Below, one piece after another: positions 24,631 to 33,379 of a stretch of 64,000 nucleotides of DNA; position 1 is the stretch's first letter; every line of letters begins with the position of its first letter. Made by a program: the position numbers and the translations under genes. The notes below the pieces were generated by a model that saw only the letters and a list, made by a program, of their open reading frames with translations, was not told where the DNA came from and made no database searches. The DNA lies in assembly GCA_964596775.1 (NCBI GenBank), contig CAZQVN010000008.1, positions 1-64,000 of the forward strand. The letters run 5' to 3'. This DNA comes from CAZQVN01 sp964596775. GTDB taxonomy: Bacteria > Eisenbacteria > RBG-16-71-46 > JABDJR01 > JAWXBZ01.

Positions 24631-25806
24631 CTAGCGGTAGGCCGCGATGCCGGTCACCGCTTCGCCGAGCACCAGGGTGTGGATCTCGTGCGTGCCTTCG
24701 TATGTCTTGACCGACTCGAGGTTCATCATGTGCCGGATGACCGGATACTCGAGCAGGATTCCGTTGGCGCCGAGAATGCTGCGCGCCTCCCGCGCGATGT
24801 CGAGGGCGATCGCCACGTTGTTCCGCTTGGCCATCGACACCTGCTCGCTGGTCATCGTGCCGGCGTCCTTGAGGCGGCCGAGCTGCAGACAGAGGAGCTG
24901 CCCCTTCGTGATCTCGGTGATCATCTCCGCGATCTTCGCCTGGGTGATCTGGAAACCGGCGATCGGACGGTCGAACTGGATGCGGCTCTTTCCGTACTCC
25001 ACCGCGGTGTGCAGGCAGCTCATGGCGGCGCCGAGCGCCCCCCAGGCGATGCCGTAGCGGGCCTGGGTGAGGCAGGAGAGCGGCCCCTTCAGTCCGCGGA
25101 TGTTCGGAAGACGGTTCTCGTCGGGCACGCGCACGTCGGACAGGATGAGCTCGCTCGTGATCGACGCCCGGAGCGACATCTTCTGTTTCATCTCGGGCGC
25201 GGAAAATCCCTTGCGCTCCTTTTCCACGAGGAAGCCGAGAATCCCTTCCTCGGCGCGGGCCCAGACGATGGCGACATCCGACACGGTGCCGTTCGTGATC
25301 CACATCTTGGCGCCGTTCAGGATCCAGTCGTTGCCGTCCTTCACCGCCGTGGTCTTCATGCCGCCCGGATTGCTGCCGAAGTCGGGTTCGGTCAGGCCGA
25401 AGCAGCCGATGGCCTTGCCGGACGCCATGAGCGGGAGCCAGTGGTCCTTCTGTTTTTCCGATCCGTAGGCATGGATCGGGTACATGACGAGGGCTCCCTG
25501 CACGCTCGCGGCGGAACGGATTCCGGAATCACCGCGCTCGAGTTCCTGCATGATCAGGCCGTAGGCCACGTTGTTCATTCCGGCGCAGCCGTACTTTTCC
25601 GGAAGATTCGCGCCGAACAGCCCGAGATCGGCCATCTTCGGAGTGAGTTCGTGCGGGTAGGTCCCCGCTTCATAGTGGTGTTCGATGACCGGCAGGATTT
25701 CCTGGTCGACGAATTCGCGGACGGTCTGCCGGGCCATCTTCTCTTCGTCGGAGAGAAGACCGTCCATGGCCATGAAGTCGAAGCCCGAAAACTTGCTGAA
25801 AGCCAT
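24631..25806 (-). CDS. Acyl-CoA dehydrogenase, glutaryl-CoA dehydrogenase-like
   Basis: This FAD-dependent enzyme has 391 residues. Diagnostic blocks are CFGLTEPDFGSNPGGMKT, WITNGTVSDVAIVWA, and the C-terminal GANGILLEYPVIRHMMNLESVKTYEGTHEIH with the catalytic Glu in YEGTHEIH. The arrangement fits the glutaryl-CoA dehydrogenase group, which oxidises and decarboxylates glutaryl-CoA in lysine and aromatic breakdown. Other acyl-CoA substrates remain possible. No electron-transfer flavoprotein gene is nearby. The AGGAG site eight bases before the ATG supports the start. It is probably first in a transcript with the GT-C gene, an unexpected pairing. Confidence 0.88.
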   Translation of the reverse strand: MAFSKFSGFDFMAMDGLLSDEEKMARQTVREFVDQEILPVIEHHYEAGTYPHELTPKMADLGLFGANLPEKYGCAGMNNVAYGLIMQELERGDSGIRSAASVQGALVMYPIHAYGSEKQKDHWLPLMASGKAIGCFGLTEPDFGSNPGGMKTTAVKDGNDWILNGAKMWITNGTVSDVAIVWARAEEGILGFLVEKERKGFSAPEMKQKMSLRASITSELILSDVRVPDENRLPNIRGLKGPLSCLTQARYGIAWGALGAAMSCLHTAVEYGKSRIQFDRPIAGFQITQAKIAEMITEITKGQLLCLQLGRLKDAGTMTSEQVSMAKRNNVAIALDIAREARSILGANGILLEYPVIRHMMNLESVKTYEGTHEIHTLVLGEAVTGIAAYR

Positions 25807-25846
25807 TGGTTGCTCCTGAAGGCGGGGTGACCCGCGGGGTGAGGCG

Positions 25847-25877
25847 GCCGGCGATCACGACAGGGAGGATCGCCGGC
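25847..25877 (-). promoter_or_regulatory. Perfect 10-bp inverted repeat upstream of the acyl-CoA dehydrogenase gene
   Basis: GCCGGCGATC and GATCGCCGGC are separated by 11 bases, 41 bases upstream of the ATG. No T-run follows on the minus strand, so an operator or leader hairpin is more likely than a terminator. Confidence 0.4.
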
Positions 25878-25962
25878 GGACCGGATAATCGGCATTGAAA
25901 CACGTTAACAGTATCCGCTGGGTCATGCGGATTCAAGGGGAGGCCTGGGGGGCGCCGCGTCG

Positions 25963-27333
25963 TCAGTGGCGGATCTTCGGCCAGAACTCCGGAAACTCGA
26001 AATCGGGGGTCTGTCCCGGCGTGTGGCAGGTGCGGCAGGTGTTCTCGTCGCCGCGGAGAACCTTTTCCTGGAACGGTGCCGTTATGTGCTTGCCCCCCGG
26101 GCCGTGGCAGGACTCGCACCCGACCGCGACAAGTTCCGGCTGCAGGGACTCGATGAAGAACCCGTTCGGTTTCAGGTATCCGGTGCTGTGACATCCCATG
26201 CACAGCGGGTTCAGCGTGTTCTTCGATTCCTCCAACGGCTCCCAGGCATGCGCGTGCCGGCTGGCCTTCCATGTCTCGAACTCGGCGGGGTGGCAGGAGG
26301 CGCAGGCCGCCGCGCCCACGTATTTCGTGGCGCGGGGATCGCCGCGCTGGGCCTCGGCGCGCTCGCGCGTTCTTCCCTGGAGAACACGGTCGAACCGGCT
26401 CATGAATTCGTCGGCGGCGGGGTCCACTTCGGTCTTCAGGTTGACCTCGGTGATGTCCACGGTCTTTTCCCACCCTTCGCCGGACTTCCGGAAGTCGATG
26501 CGGATCGATCGCTTGCCGAGGACTCCGGTCATCACGATGGGGACGCCCGAGGTGGCATCCTGCATGGGGTCCTCGATGCGCGCGTCCGCCCCGATGATGA
26601 GGTCGATTCCCGGTGTCGAATCCGCCACCCGGCGCGCCGTTCCGACGCCGAAGTTGGCCAGCACGATCACGACGTCGGCCTGCCCGCGCGCCTCCGCAAC
26701 AACCCTTCCGGCGACCTTGACCGGATCCTCGAAGTGGGCCTTGCCGCCGCCCGGAGTGGAGATCACCGAGTAGCGGGCGGGCTCGGTCAGGCCGATCACG
26801 GCGACCTTCGGCGCGCCGGGTTTGGGCGTTCCGGAGGGCGTCCGCGGTTCGACGATCCGGAACGGGGGGAACAGCGGGGGGCCGCCGTCGAGGCCGACCA
26901 GGTTCGCCGAGATGCCGGTGATCGAGGCCTCGCGCAGCAGTGCCTCGAGGAACCCGATGCCCCCGTCCAGTTCCGTCTCCCCGATATTGAGGATGTCGAG
27001 ACCGAGGGACGAGAACGCCTCCATCATGTACGGCACCACGACGTCCGTTTCCTGGGTCTTGAAGGGCAGGGCCCTGCCGGCGTCCAGGTACAGGAACCCC
27101 TGGTCCGGATGCGCCGCGCGATAGCGCTGGATGATGCCCGCCCGCCGGGCGTGGCCCCCGAGGTTGTCCTTTCAGCCGCAGGTGTGCAGCTGGCCGAACA
27201 GGCTCCCGGTTGCGAAGACGACGAAATCGGGATCGGCCGGCTTCGGTTTCGCGCAGGCGAAGGCCAGCAGCGCGAAACCGGCAAGAAGGGCGGAATGCAG
27301 GACCTTGTGGAGGCTGGGGGTCGATGGCTTCAT
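25963..27333 (-). CDS. Tetrahaem c-type cytochrome selenoprotein candidate (ExtKL-like), in-frame TGA at 27172-27174
   Basis: Read through the TGA, this gene encodes 456 residues. An N-terminal export signal, perhaps a lipoprotein (Cys27), leads to a domain shaped like a calcineurin-type phosphoesterase/5'-nucleotidase (about 37-290), then four haem motifs: CASCH (344-348), CMGCH (378-382), CESCH (406-410) and CRTCH (433-437). The TGA is codon 54 in the context CG-U-KDNLGGHARR. As I recall, related cytochrome proteins carry cysteine there (CGC...LGG-x-ARR). The frame is intact on both sides, and a hairpin suited to a bacterial SECIS follows. The phosphoesterase metal ligands look lost, so this is probably a redox rather than a hydrolytic protein. 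It resembles the multihaem (seleno)protein family linked to Geobacter ExtKL. Read conventionally, it would be two broken fragments. Confidence 0.8.
27133..27157 (-). promoter_or_regulatory. Candidate bacterial SECIS hairpin
   Basis: In the mRNA, GCCC and GGGC pair around a GGC apical loop located 26-28 bases after the TGA, extended below by further pairs with mismatches (bases 15-39 after the TGA). Bacterial SECIS elements are known to sit directly after the UGA with a G at the start of the apical loop. The fit is by eye only. Confidence 0.5.
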
Positions 27334-27415
27334 TTGGGTGACGGTATGACGGCGGAAACGGGCTCCGGGTTGAGACGAATCGGAAAGTCGCTCCCCGAGC
27401 GGAAACGACGCCACC

Positions 27416-27445
27416 ATTATAACCGGAGTGGCGCGGATGTTTCGA
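27416..27445 (-). promoter_or_regulatory. Candidate promoter of the selenoprotein cytochrome gene
   Basis: On the minus strand TCGAAA and a perfect TATAAT are separated by 18 bases, with the ATG 83 bases downstream. CGCCACT / GGTGGCG half-sites flank the -10 box and could form an operator. Confidence 0.4.
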
Positions 27446-27521
27446 CGCCGGCATCAAAATCGAGCCAGTCGCACGCGCTGCGCGACCCGGCTTGCGGCCC
27501 CCTCTCTACCGCCGGACGGGG

Positions 27522-30017
27522 TCAGCGGCCCCCGCGGATCCGTTCGAGGAGCGCGCGCGCCCGTCCATGCCCCGGGTCGACGGCCAGCGCCGCCTCGAGT
27601 TCCCGGATTGCGTCCTCCGGCCGCCCCTGCTCGAACAGTGCCGCGCCGAGTCCGAAGCGGGCGGGCGCGAGATTCGGGGTGATCGCCAGCGATCTGCGAA
27701 AGTCCTTTTCGGCATCGGCGGGGCGCTTGAGGTCGAGGAGGAGAAAGCCCCGGTTCATCAGGACCTTCTGATCGGAGGGTTCGATGGCGATCGATCGGTC
27801 GTAGCCGGACAGGGCTTCGGAGTTGTTCCCCAGCCGCTGCTCGCAGAGAGCCAGGTTGCTCCAGCCGAGCGCGTAGTCGGGGTCGGCCTCGAGAAGCCGC
27901 CTCAGGACCGAGCGGGACTCCTCGAACCGGCCCTGCTGCATGGTGATCGACGCGAGATTGTTCGCCGCCGTCCGGCTTCGCGGGGCGATGGCCAGCGCTT
28001 TCCGGAACTCCGCCTCGGCGCCCGCCGCGTTCCCGTCGCGGGCGAGCACGATTCCGAGGTTCACGTGGCGGGAGGCCTCGAATTCCGCGTCGCCGGGAGG
28101 GGTGGATCCCGATGCCCCGGGGGAGACGGGCGGCGTGATCGGCGCGTCGCCGGTGCCCGCGGTTCCGCCGGCCGGGGCAGCCGAGGGGGCCGCCGTTCCG
28201 TCCGCGGCAGTGCCGGGTGAATCCGCCGGTCCGCTGCTGCCGGCCCCCGTGACGCGGGCCGCAGCCGGAGGCGCGTACCCGGATGTCGGCAGGTTGTCCA
28301 GGCGCAGCGTGTCCGCGGGGGCGAAGAATCCGTCCTCGAACGCCTCGCCGAGCACGCGCCCCTCGAAGGATTGCGCCAGCGGGCCGCCGAGCACGGCCAT
28401 GACGGTCGGCGCGACGTCGAATATCGAAGCGCCCCGGAGCACCGCGCCCTTCCGGACGCCGGGGCCGCTCATCACGATGATCCCCTCGAGGAGGTGCCAG
28501 CGGGCGGCGTTTGCCTCCTCCATGTCCGCGCCGCCGGTCAGGCGGGCGTCTCCGGAGCGGAATCCATGATCGGAAACGATGATCACGACGGTGCTGTCAG
28601 GGACCTCGGAGAGAAACGTGCCGAGGATCTCGTCCTGGTGCCGGTAGGCTTCGTCGACGGCGCTGCCGAAGCGGCGGAAATCGGCCTCGGACACGTCGCT
28701 CCGCCGCGGCGGAGCGAAGGGCATGAACAGGTGACTGACCGCATCGACGAACTCGAAGTAGACCATCATCAGGTCCGGTCGTTCGTCGCGGTAGAGATCC
28801 AGCCCGATGCGCGCGTAGCTGTCGGCGGTGGCGAGGGTGTGAATGAAGTTGTTGATCCGGTTCCCCTTTTCGTACCCGGGGCGCCGAACGGATTCGACTT
28901 CGGCCTCCGGGGCCGAAATGAATCGCCGGACCGCGGCGTTCGAAACGGTCGTGGAGCGGACGGCGCGGTCTTCGCGGCCGGAGAGCAGGTCCGGCGGCTG
29001 GGTCAGGTCCGCCGCGGAGGGGTCGCCGGCAACCTGCCCGGCAAATGCCAGGAATCCGAAACGGTCGGTGACCACGAATCCCTCGATCGGCTCCGCCGGC
29101 CAGGTGGCGAGCCACCCGACGACGCCGGCGCGCTTTCCGAACGCCGGAGCCAGGTTCCACAGCGCCGGCGCGGAGCGCAGCCGGCTCGTGGCCGGGACCG
29201 GTTTCCCGGACACCGGGTCGGGCGTGAGGAAGTCGAGGATTCCGTGCCTCTCCGGTCCGACCCCGGTGGCGATCGTGGTCCAGATCAGCGGGGAGAGGAG
29301 CGGCTCGATCGAGCGGAGGGGGCCGGACGCCCCGCCCCGGATGACCCGGTCCAGCACCGGAAGCCGTCCGGCCGCGCGCAGCCGGTTGACGATCGTCCAG
29401 TCCGCGGAATCGATGCCGATGACGAGCACGCGCCGGCTCCGGCTGTCCGCATGAGCGCGGGCGAGGCTCACGGCCGCTCCCGGGGCCAGGGTGACGGAGC
29501 CCGCGGTCACGCCATTCAGGCGCACGCCGATCGCGGACAGGCGCGGAGCCAGGGCCGCGGTCAGGCGCCCGGCCAGGTCGGCGGACGAGGCGCTGGTCAG
29601 CGCTTCGGCGGACTGCTCCGCGGCCAGGTTTCGCAGCTCGGTCTTGAGCCGTTCGCGGATCGGGGCGTCCGGGAGACCCCGGGCGACGTCGTGAAACGCC
29701 ACGAGACCGTCCGGATCGAGAACGCAGTCGAGTTCGACTGCCAGCCGGATTTCCGCCCCTTCCGCGGAAAACAGGCGGTAGACACCGCCGGCGGTATCCG
29801 CCGGCGCGGGAAAGCGCACCGCGAGCGGGCCGGAGGGATAGAGCGTGACCCGGTAGCCGGGGCCCCGCAGGTGAAGCCCCGGTCCGACCGCCTCCCGCGC
29901 CGGCCCCCGTTCCAGGACGGCCTGCCGCCCGTCGGGGACGACCTTGACCACAAGCAGAAACAGCGTGGCCAGCACGAGGACAATCGCGGAGATCAGGAGA
30001 GCGCGGATTTTCTGCAT
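27522..30017 (-). CDS. SPFH/Band-7-like, alkaline-phosphatase-superfamily and TPR fusion protein
   Basis: The 831-residue protein has one N-terminal membrane segment (7-25). A stretch like SPFH/prohibitin domains follows (about 25-190), including VPDGRQAVLERG and EGAEIRLAVELDCVLDPD. Next is a type I phosphodiesterase/nucleotide pyrophosphatase domain (about 195-560) with metal Asp203 in IGIDSADW, the nucleophile near Thr247 in SPLIWTTIATG, and metal-site VSDHGFRSGD. A long Ala/Gly/Pro/Ser linker (about 575-640) precedes TPRs (to 831). The membrane anchor suggests the enzyme faces the periplasm. Substrate is unknown; phospholipid head groups, nucleotides or glycan phosphates are possible. The ATG at 30017 is where the membrane segment begins; an open frame further upstream is antisense to typA. 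Confidence 0.75.
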   Translation of the reverse strand: MQKIRALLISAIVLVLATLFLLVVKVVPDGRQAVLERGPAREAVGPGLHLRGPGYRVTLYPSGPLAVRFPAPADTAGGVYRLFSAEGAEIRLAVELDCVLDPDGLVAFHDVARGLPDAPIRERLKTELRNLAAEQSAEALTSASSADLAGRLTAALAPRLSAIGVRLNGVTAGSVTLAPGAAVSLARAHADSRSRRVLVIGIDSADWTIVNRLRAAGRLPVLDRVIRGGASGPLRSIEPLLSPLIWTTIATGVGPERHGILDFLTPDPVSGKPVPATSRLRSAPALWNLAPAFGKRAGVVGWLATWPAEPIEGFVVTDRFGFLAFAGQVAGDPSAADLTQPPDLLSGREDRAVRSTTVSNAAVRRFISAPEAEVESVRRPGYEKGNRINNFIHTLATADSYARIGLDLYRDERPDLMMVYFEFVDAVSHLFMPFAPPRRSDVSEADFRRFGSAVDEAYRHQDEILGTFLSEVPDSTVVIIVSDHGFRSGDARLTGGADMEEANAARWHLLEGIIVMSGPGVRKGAVLRGASIFDVAPTVMAVLGGPLAQSFEGRVLGEAFEDGFFAPADTLRLDNLPTSGYAPPAAARVTGAGSSGPADSPGTAADGTAAPSAAPAGGTAGTGDAPITPPVSPGASGSTPPGDAEFEASRHVNLGIVLARDGNAAGAEAEFRKALAIAPRSRTAANNLASITMQQGRFEESRSVLRRLLEADPDYALGWSNLALCEQRLGNNSEALSGYDRSIAIEPSDQKVLMNRGFLLLDLKRPADAEKDFRRSLAITPNLAPARFGLGAALFEQGRPEDAIRELEAALAVDPGHGRARALLERIRGGR

Positions 30018-30044
30018 GAATCTTGACGTTATGCTATACTCGCC

Positions 30045-30058
30045 CGCTTTGCAAAGCG
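30045..30058. promoter_or_regulatory. 14-bp palindrome between divergent genes
   Basis: CGCTTTGCAAAGCG is perfectly self-complementary and lies in the 78-base interval between the SPFH-phosphodiesterase start and typA. A TATACT -10-like box for typA lies just upstream (30035-30040). Confidence 0.3.
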
Positions 30059-30095
30059 CAATGGTGCGTTGGAACATGCAGTACTGGAGGCATTC

Positions 30096-31922
30096 GTGGC
30101 CCGGAAAGAACGCCAGGACATCCGTAACCTGGCCATCATCGCTCACGTCGACCACGGCAAGACGACGCTCGTGGACGCCATGCTCTGGCAGAGCGGAATC
30201 TTCCGCGAGAACCAGGAGGTCGTGGAACGGGTCATGGATTCCAACGATCTGGAGCGTGAAAAGGGGATCACGATCCTCGCCAAGAACACGGCCGTCATGT
30301 ACAAGGACACGAAGATCAACATCGTGGACACACCCGGCCACGCGGATTTCGGAGGCGAGGTCGAGCGGACCCTGAAGATGGTGGAGGGCGTGCTCCTGCT
30401 GGTCGACGCCTCCGAGGGGCCGCTCCCGCAGACGCGCTTCGTGCTCAAGAAGGCGCTGGAACTCGGCCTGGTGCCGATTCTCGTCGTCAACAAGATCGAT
30501 CGCAAGGACGCCCGGGTCAAGGAAGTGCTGGACGAGGTGTACGACCTGTTCATCGATCTCGACGCGCACGAGGACCAGCTCGATTTTCCGATTCTCTACA
30601 CGAACGCCAGGGCCGGCACCGTCCGCCTGACCCCGGACGGCGAGGACACGCCGCTGGGGCCGCTGTTCGACGAAATCCTCAGGACGATCCCGCCCCCCGT
30701 CTACGATGACGAAAAGGGGTTGCAGCTTCTCGTCACGAATCTCGACTACTCGGACTTCGTGGGGCGCCTGGCCGTCGGGCGCATCGTCAACGGCTCGATC
30801 CGGCCCAAGAATCCCCTGGCGCTGTGCCGCCTGGACGGAAGCATCGTCAACGGCAAGGTGACCACCCTGTACGTGTTCCAGGGGCTGGAGAGGAAGGAAG
30901 CCCAGCAGGCCGGTCCCGGCGACCTCGTGGCGCTGGCCGGCATCGACGAGGTGTCGATCGGGGAGACGATCTGCGATCCGGACCGCCCCGAGGCGCTGCC
31001 GCCGATCCGGGTGGACGAGCCGACCGTCTCGATCATGTTTTCGGTGAACAATTCGCCCTTCTCGGGTCAGGAAGGGAAGTACGTCACGTCCCGGCAGATC
31101 CGCGACCGCCTGTACAAGGAGATCCTCACGAACGTGTCCGTCCGCGTCGAGGATACCGCCACCCCGGATACGCTCAAGGTGTCCGGGCGCGGCGAGCTTC
31201 AGCTGGCCATCCTCATCGAGATGATGCGGCGCGAGAACTACGAGATGTCCGTGTCCAAGCCGGAAGTCATCACGAAGAAGGAGGACGGCCGGACCCTCGA
31301 GCCGATGGAAATCCTGGTGATCGACTGCCCCGAGGAGTTCATCGGCGTGGTCACCCAGAAGCTCGGGCCGCGCAAGGGGCGGATGGAAAAGATGATCAAC
31401 CACGGCACCGGCCGCGTGCGGCTGGAGTTCCGGATTCCCTCGCGGGGGCTGATCGGTTTCCGTTCGGAGTTCCTCACCGACACACGCGGCACCGGGATCC
31501 TCAACCACCTGTTCGCCGGTTACGACGAGTGGCAGGGGACGATCACGTCGCGGACAACCGGCGCGCTGGTGGCCGACCGACCCGGAAAGACCACGAGCTA
31601 CGCCATCGAGCATCTCCAGGACCGCGGCGTGATCTTCATGAAGCCCGGCGAGAAGGTCTACGAGGGGATGATCGTCGGCGAGAACAGCCGCGCCAACGAC
31701 CTCGACGTGAACATCGTCAAGGAGAAGAAGCTGACGAACATGCGCGCCTCCGGCAGCGAGGATGCCGTGCACCTCTTCCCCCCCCGCCAGTTCAGCCTCG
31801 AGCAGGCCCTGGAGTTCATCCGGGACGACGAGCTCCTGGAAGTGACGCCGACGAGCTTCCGCTTCCGCAAGCGCGTCCTTGCCGCCAACCAGCGGCCGAA
31901 GCGCGACGACGACTCGAAGTAG
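30096..31922 (+). CDS. typA: Ribosome-associated GTPase TypA/BipA
   Basis: TypA is an EF-G-like translational GTPase involved in ribosome assembly and stress adaptation. The 608-residue protein has G1 AHVDHGKTT, the switch region around EREKGITI, G3 DTPGHADFGGEVER, G4 NKIDRKDAR, then domain II, EF-G-like domains, and the TypA-specific C-terminal domain with SRGLIGFRSEFLTDTRGTG and GEKVYEGMIVGENSR. The GTG at 30096 is chosen because GGAGG lies exactly five bases upstream and homologues begin near MARKERQDIRN; a TTG at 30069 would only add nine residues. A terminator follows. Confidence 0.96.
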   Translation: MARKERQDIRNLAIIAHVDHGKTTLVDAMLWQSGIFRENQEVVERVMDSNDLEREKGITILAKNTAVMYKDTKINIVDTPGHADFGGEVERTLKMVEGVLLLVDASEGPLPQTRFVLKKALELGLVPILVVNKIDRKDARVKEVLDEVYDLFIDLDAHEDQLDFPILYTNARAGTVRLTPDGEDTPLGPLFDEILRTIPPPVYDDEKGLQLLVTNLDYSDFVGRLAVGRIVNGSIRPKNPLALCRLDGSIVNGKVTTLYVFQGLERKEAQQAGPGDLVALAGIDEVSIGETICDPDRPEALPPIRVDEPTVSIMFSVNNSPFSGQEGKYVTSRQIRDRLYKEILTNVSVRVEDTATPDTLKVSGRGELQLAILIEMMRRENYEMSVSKPEVITKKEDGRTLEPMEILVIDCPEEFIGVVTQKLGPRKGRMEKMINHGTGRVRLEFRIPSRGLIGFRSEFLTDTRGTGILNHLFAGYDEWQGTITSRTTGALVADRPGKTTSYAIEHLQDRGVIFMKPGEKVYEGMIVGENSRANDLDVNIVKEKKLTNMRASGSEDAVHLFPPRQFSLEQALEFIRDDELLEVTPTSFRFRKRVLAANQRPKRDDDSK

Positions 31923-31942
31923 GGAACAGGCAGAACGACAGC

Positions 31943-31974
31943 GGCGGCGCACCCTCGCGGATGCGCCGCCGATT
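31943..31974 (+). terminator. Rho-independent terminator of typA
   Basis: A 9-bp stem (GGCGGCGCA / TGCGCCGCC) with a ten-base loop is followed by GATTTTC, 21 bases after the typA stop. Confidence 0.8.
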
Positions 31975-32031
31975 TTCTTTCCGTGGAGGACGTCCGCGGT
32001 CGGGCCGCTGCCGCGGGGCCCGGCAACCTGG

Positions 32032-33000
32032 TCAGGCTTCCGATTCCACGTCGCTTTCGCTCATGCGGTACATGGCTTCCTCTTCGTCCTCGATGACGGG
32101 GAGTCCGAGCTGGCGCGCGCGACGCTCCCACTCGGCCTTTTCATCCAGTTTTTCCGCTGCCGCGTGGCTGCCGTTGCCCCCGTTCAGGTCGTCGGCCGCC
32201 GCAGTTTCCGCAGCCGGCGTGCCGAAGCCGACGCTGGCCGGCCGGCCGGCCATGACGTCGGCCACGCCCTCGTGCTGGCGGTTCAGCCGGCAGATCCGGT
32301 AGCCGTCGGGGCGCTGTTCCTTGAGCAGGATGCCGTCGCGGATGGAGTCGGCCACGATCTGCCGGGACTCTTCCTCCTGCATGCCCGGAAATTCGCTCGA
32401 CGTGGACATGGCCGCGGAAATGTACTTGAACGTGACGAACGGCTTGCTTCGCTCGAGGCGGTCGACGAACTTGACGAAGGACGTGAACCGCTCGGTGGCT
32501 CCGACCGGTTCGAAGACGAGCGGGTCGAAGTTGGAGCCGGCGCTCTCGACGAGATCGTTGGACACGGAGCCGGGAACGCCGGAGATGATCACGGTCTTGC
32601 CGTAGCGGTTCCGGGCCATCGTGACCGCGCGGATGAAGTGGCGGTCGCCGGTCATGAGGACGTACGTCTTCACGAACGGCCGGTCGAGCAGCGTTTCGAA
32701 GATGTCCATGAGCATGTCCATGTCGGCGCCGCTCTTCTTGCGGTCGCCGGCCTGGTGGGCGGCCACGTTGATCGCGGTTATCCCGGACACCTGGAGGTCG
32801 CGCTGGACGCGGTCCGGATGCTCGCTGAAGTCGGCGTAGGCCCGGGACACGGTAACGAGACCGTAGCGCCGGGCCTTTTCCATCAGCATCTGGCCGCCGA
32901 CTTCGCGGCCGTAGGTGTTCAGCACACTGTAGCGGATGTTTTCAAAGTCGATGAACAACGCCACCTGCTCCGTGGGCCGCTCCACGTCATTCCTTTCCAT
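32032..33000 (-). CDS. NYN (LabA-like) ribonuclease-fold protein
   Basis: The 322-residue protein starts with an NYN domain of the PIN-like nuclease superfamily (about 10-165). Acidic residues line the expected metal site: IDFENI, KSGADMDMLMD and LMTGDRHFIRAV. A following segment (about 190-240) resembles a winged-helix/OST-HTH-type RNA-binding region, seen in related LabA-like proteins. The C-terminus is Ala-rich and then strongly acidic. It may be an RNA-processing enzyme or RNA-binding regulator; no target is suggested by neighbours. The ATG at 33000 is supported by GGAGGAAGA directly upstream, in preference to an open extension to 33252. Confidence 0.8.
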   Translation of the reverse strand: MERNDVERPTEQVALFIDFENIRYSVLNTYGREVGGQMLMEKARRYGLVTVSRAYADFSEHPDRVQRDLQVSGITAINVAAHQAGDRKKSGADMDMLMDIFETLLDRPFVKTYVLMTGDRHFIRAVTMARNRYGKTVIISGVPGSVSNDLVESAGSNFDPLVFEPVGATERFTSFVKFVDRLERSKPFVTFKYISAAMSTSSEFPGMQEEESRQIVADSIRDGILLKEQRPDGYRICRLNRQHEGVADVMAGRPASVGFGTPAAETAAADDLNGGNGSHAAAEKLDEKAEWERRARQLGLPVIEDEEEAMYRMSESDVESEA

Positions 33001-33379
33001 TCTTCCTCCATGAAACCGCGTGCGAAGCGCGCCTTCCGATAATGTACAGCCTGCCCGGCCAGCGGCCTGAACCGGATGTTCTGTTCGTTCGGAGATCTCG
33101 ACAATTGAGGCGCGAACTCTAATGGTTGCGATCGGGCTCCGCCGCGTCCGTCGGGGGGCGGCGGAGGATTCCTCCACGGAAAAATCAAAACGGGAAAAAG
33201 AGCAATGTCCAAAACCGTTTCTGAACCAAGCGACCTTCACTTCCAATCTCATTCAACGCGGAGAGTGTAACCATTCCGAACGTTGCTGCCAAGAGGCGGG
33301 TGAGCGCTGGATTCGGTTACCGGCGCAATCAGGGGACCGCCGCTGCGGCGGAGCAGGGGGGTGGTGAAGCGGACACGCC
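33001..33379 (-). other. Gene-free interval upstream of the NYN gene
   Basis: This stretch separates the kinase stop from the NYN start, both on the minus strand. It holds a possible promoter (TTGGAC-N17-TTTGAT on the minus strand, 33184-33212) in a locally AT-rich patch, and a 6-bp GC hairpin (33337-33351) with no T-run that could weakly end the kinase transcript. No convincing frame with a ribosome-binding site was found. Confidence 0.4.

Noticed and set aside
24611..25303. N-terminal extension of the third GT-C/TPR frame
   Set aside because: It overlaps the acyl-CoA dehydrogenase gene on the same strand in another frame, and its Arg/His/Gly-rich translation looks non-coding.
27172..27174. 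TGA as an ordinary nonsense mutation making a pseudogene
   Set aside because: Not excluded, but less likely: both flanking frames are intact over 456 codons, the four haem motifs are perfect, and the TGA sits where I recall a conserved Cys in related proteins.
30018..31952. Minus-strand extension of the SPFH-phosphodiesterase frame to 31952
   Set aside because: The extension is antisense to typA and has no recognisable domain; the real start is the ATG before the membrane segment at 30017.
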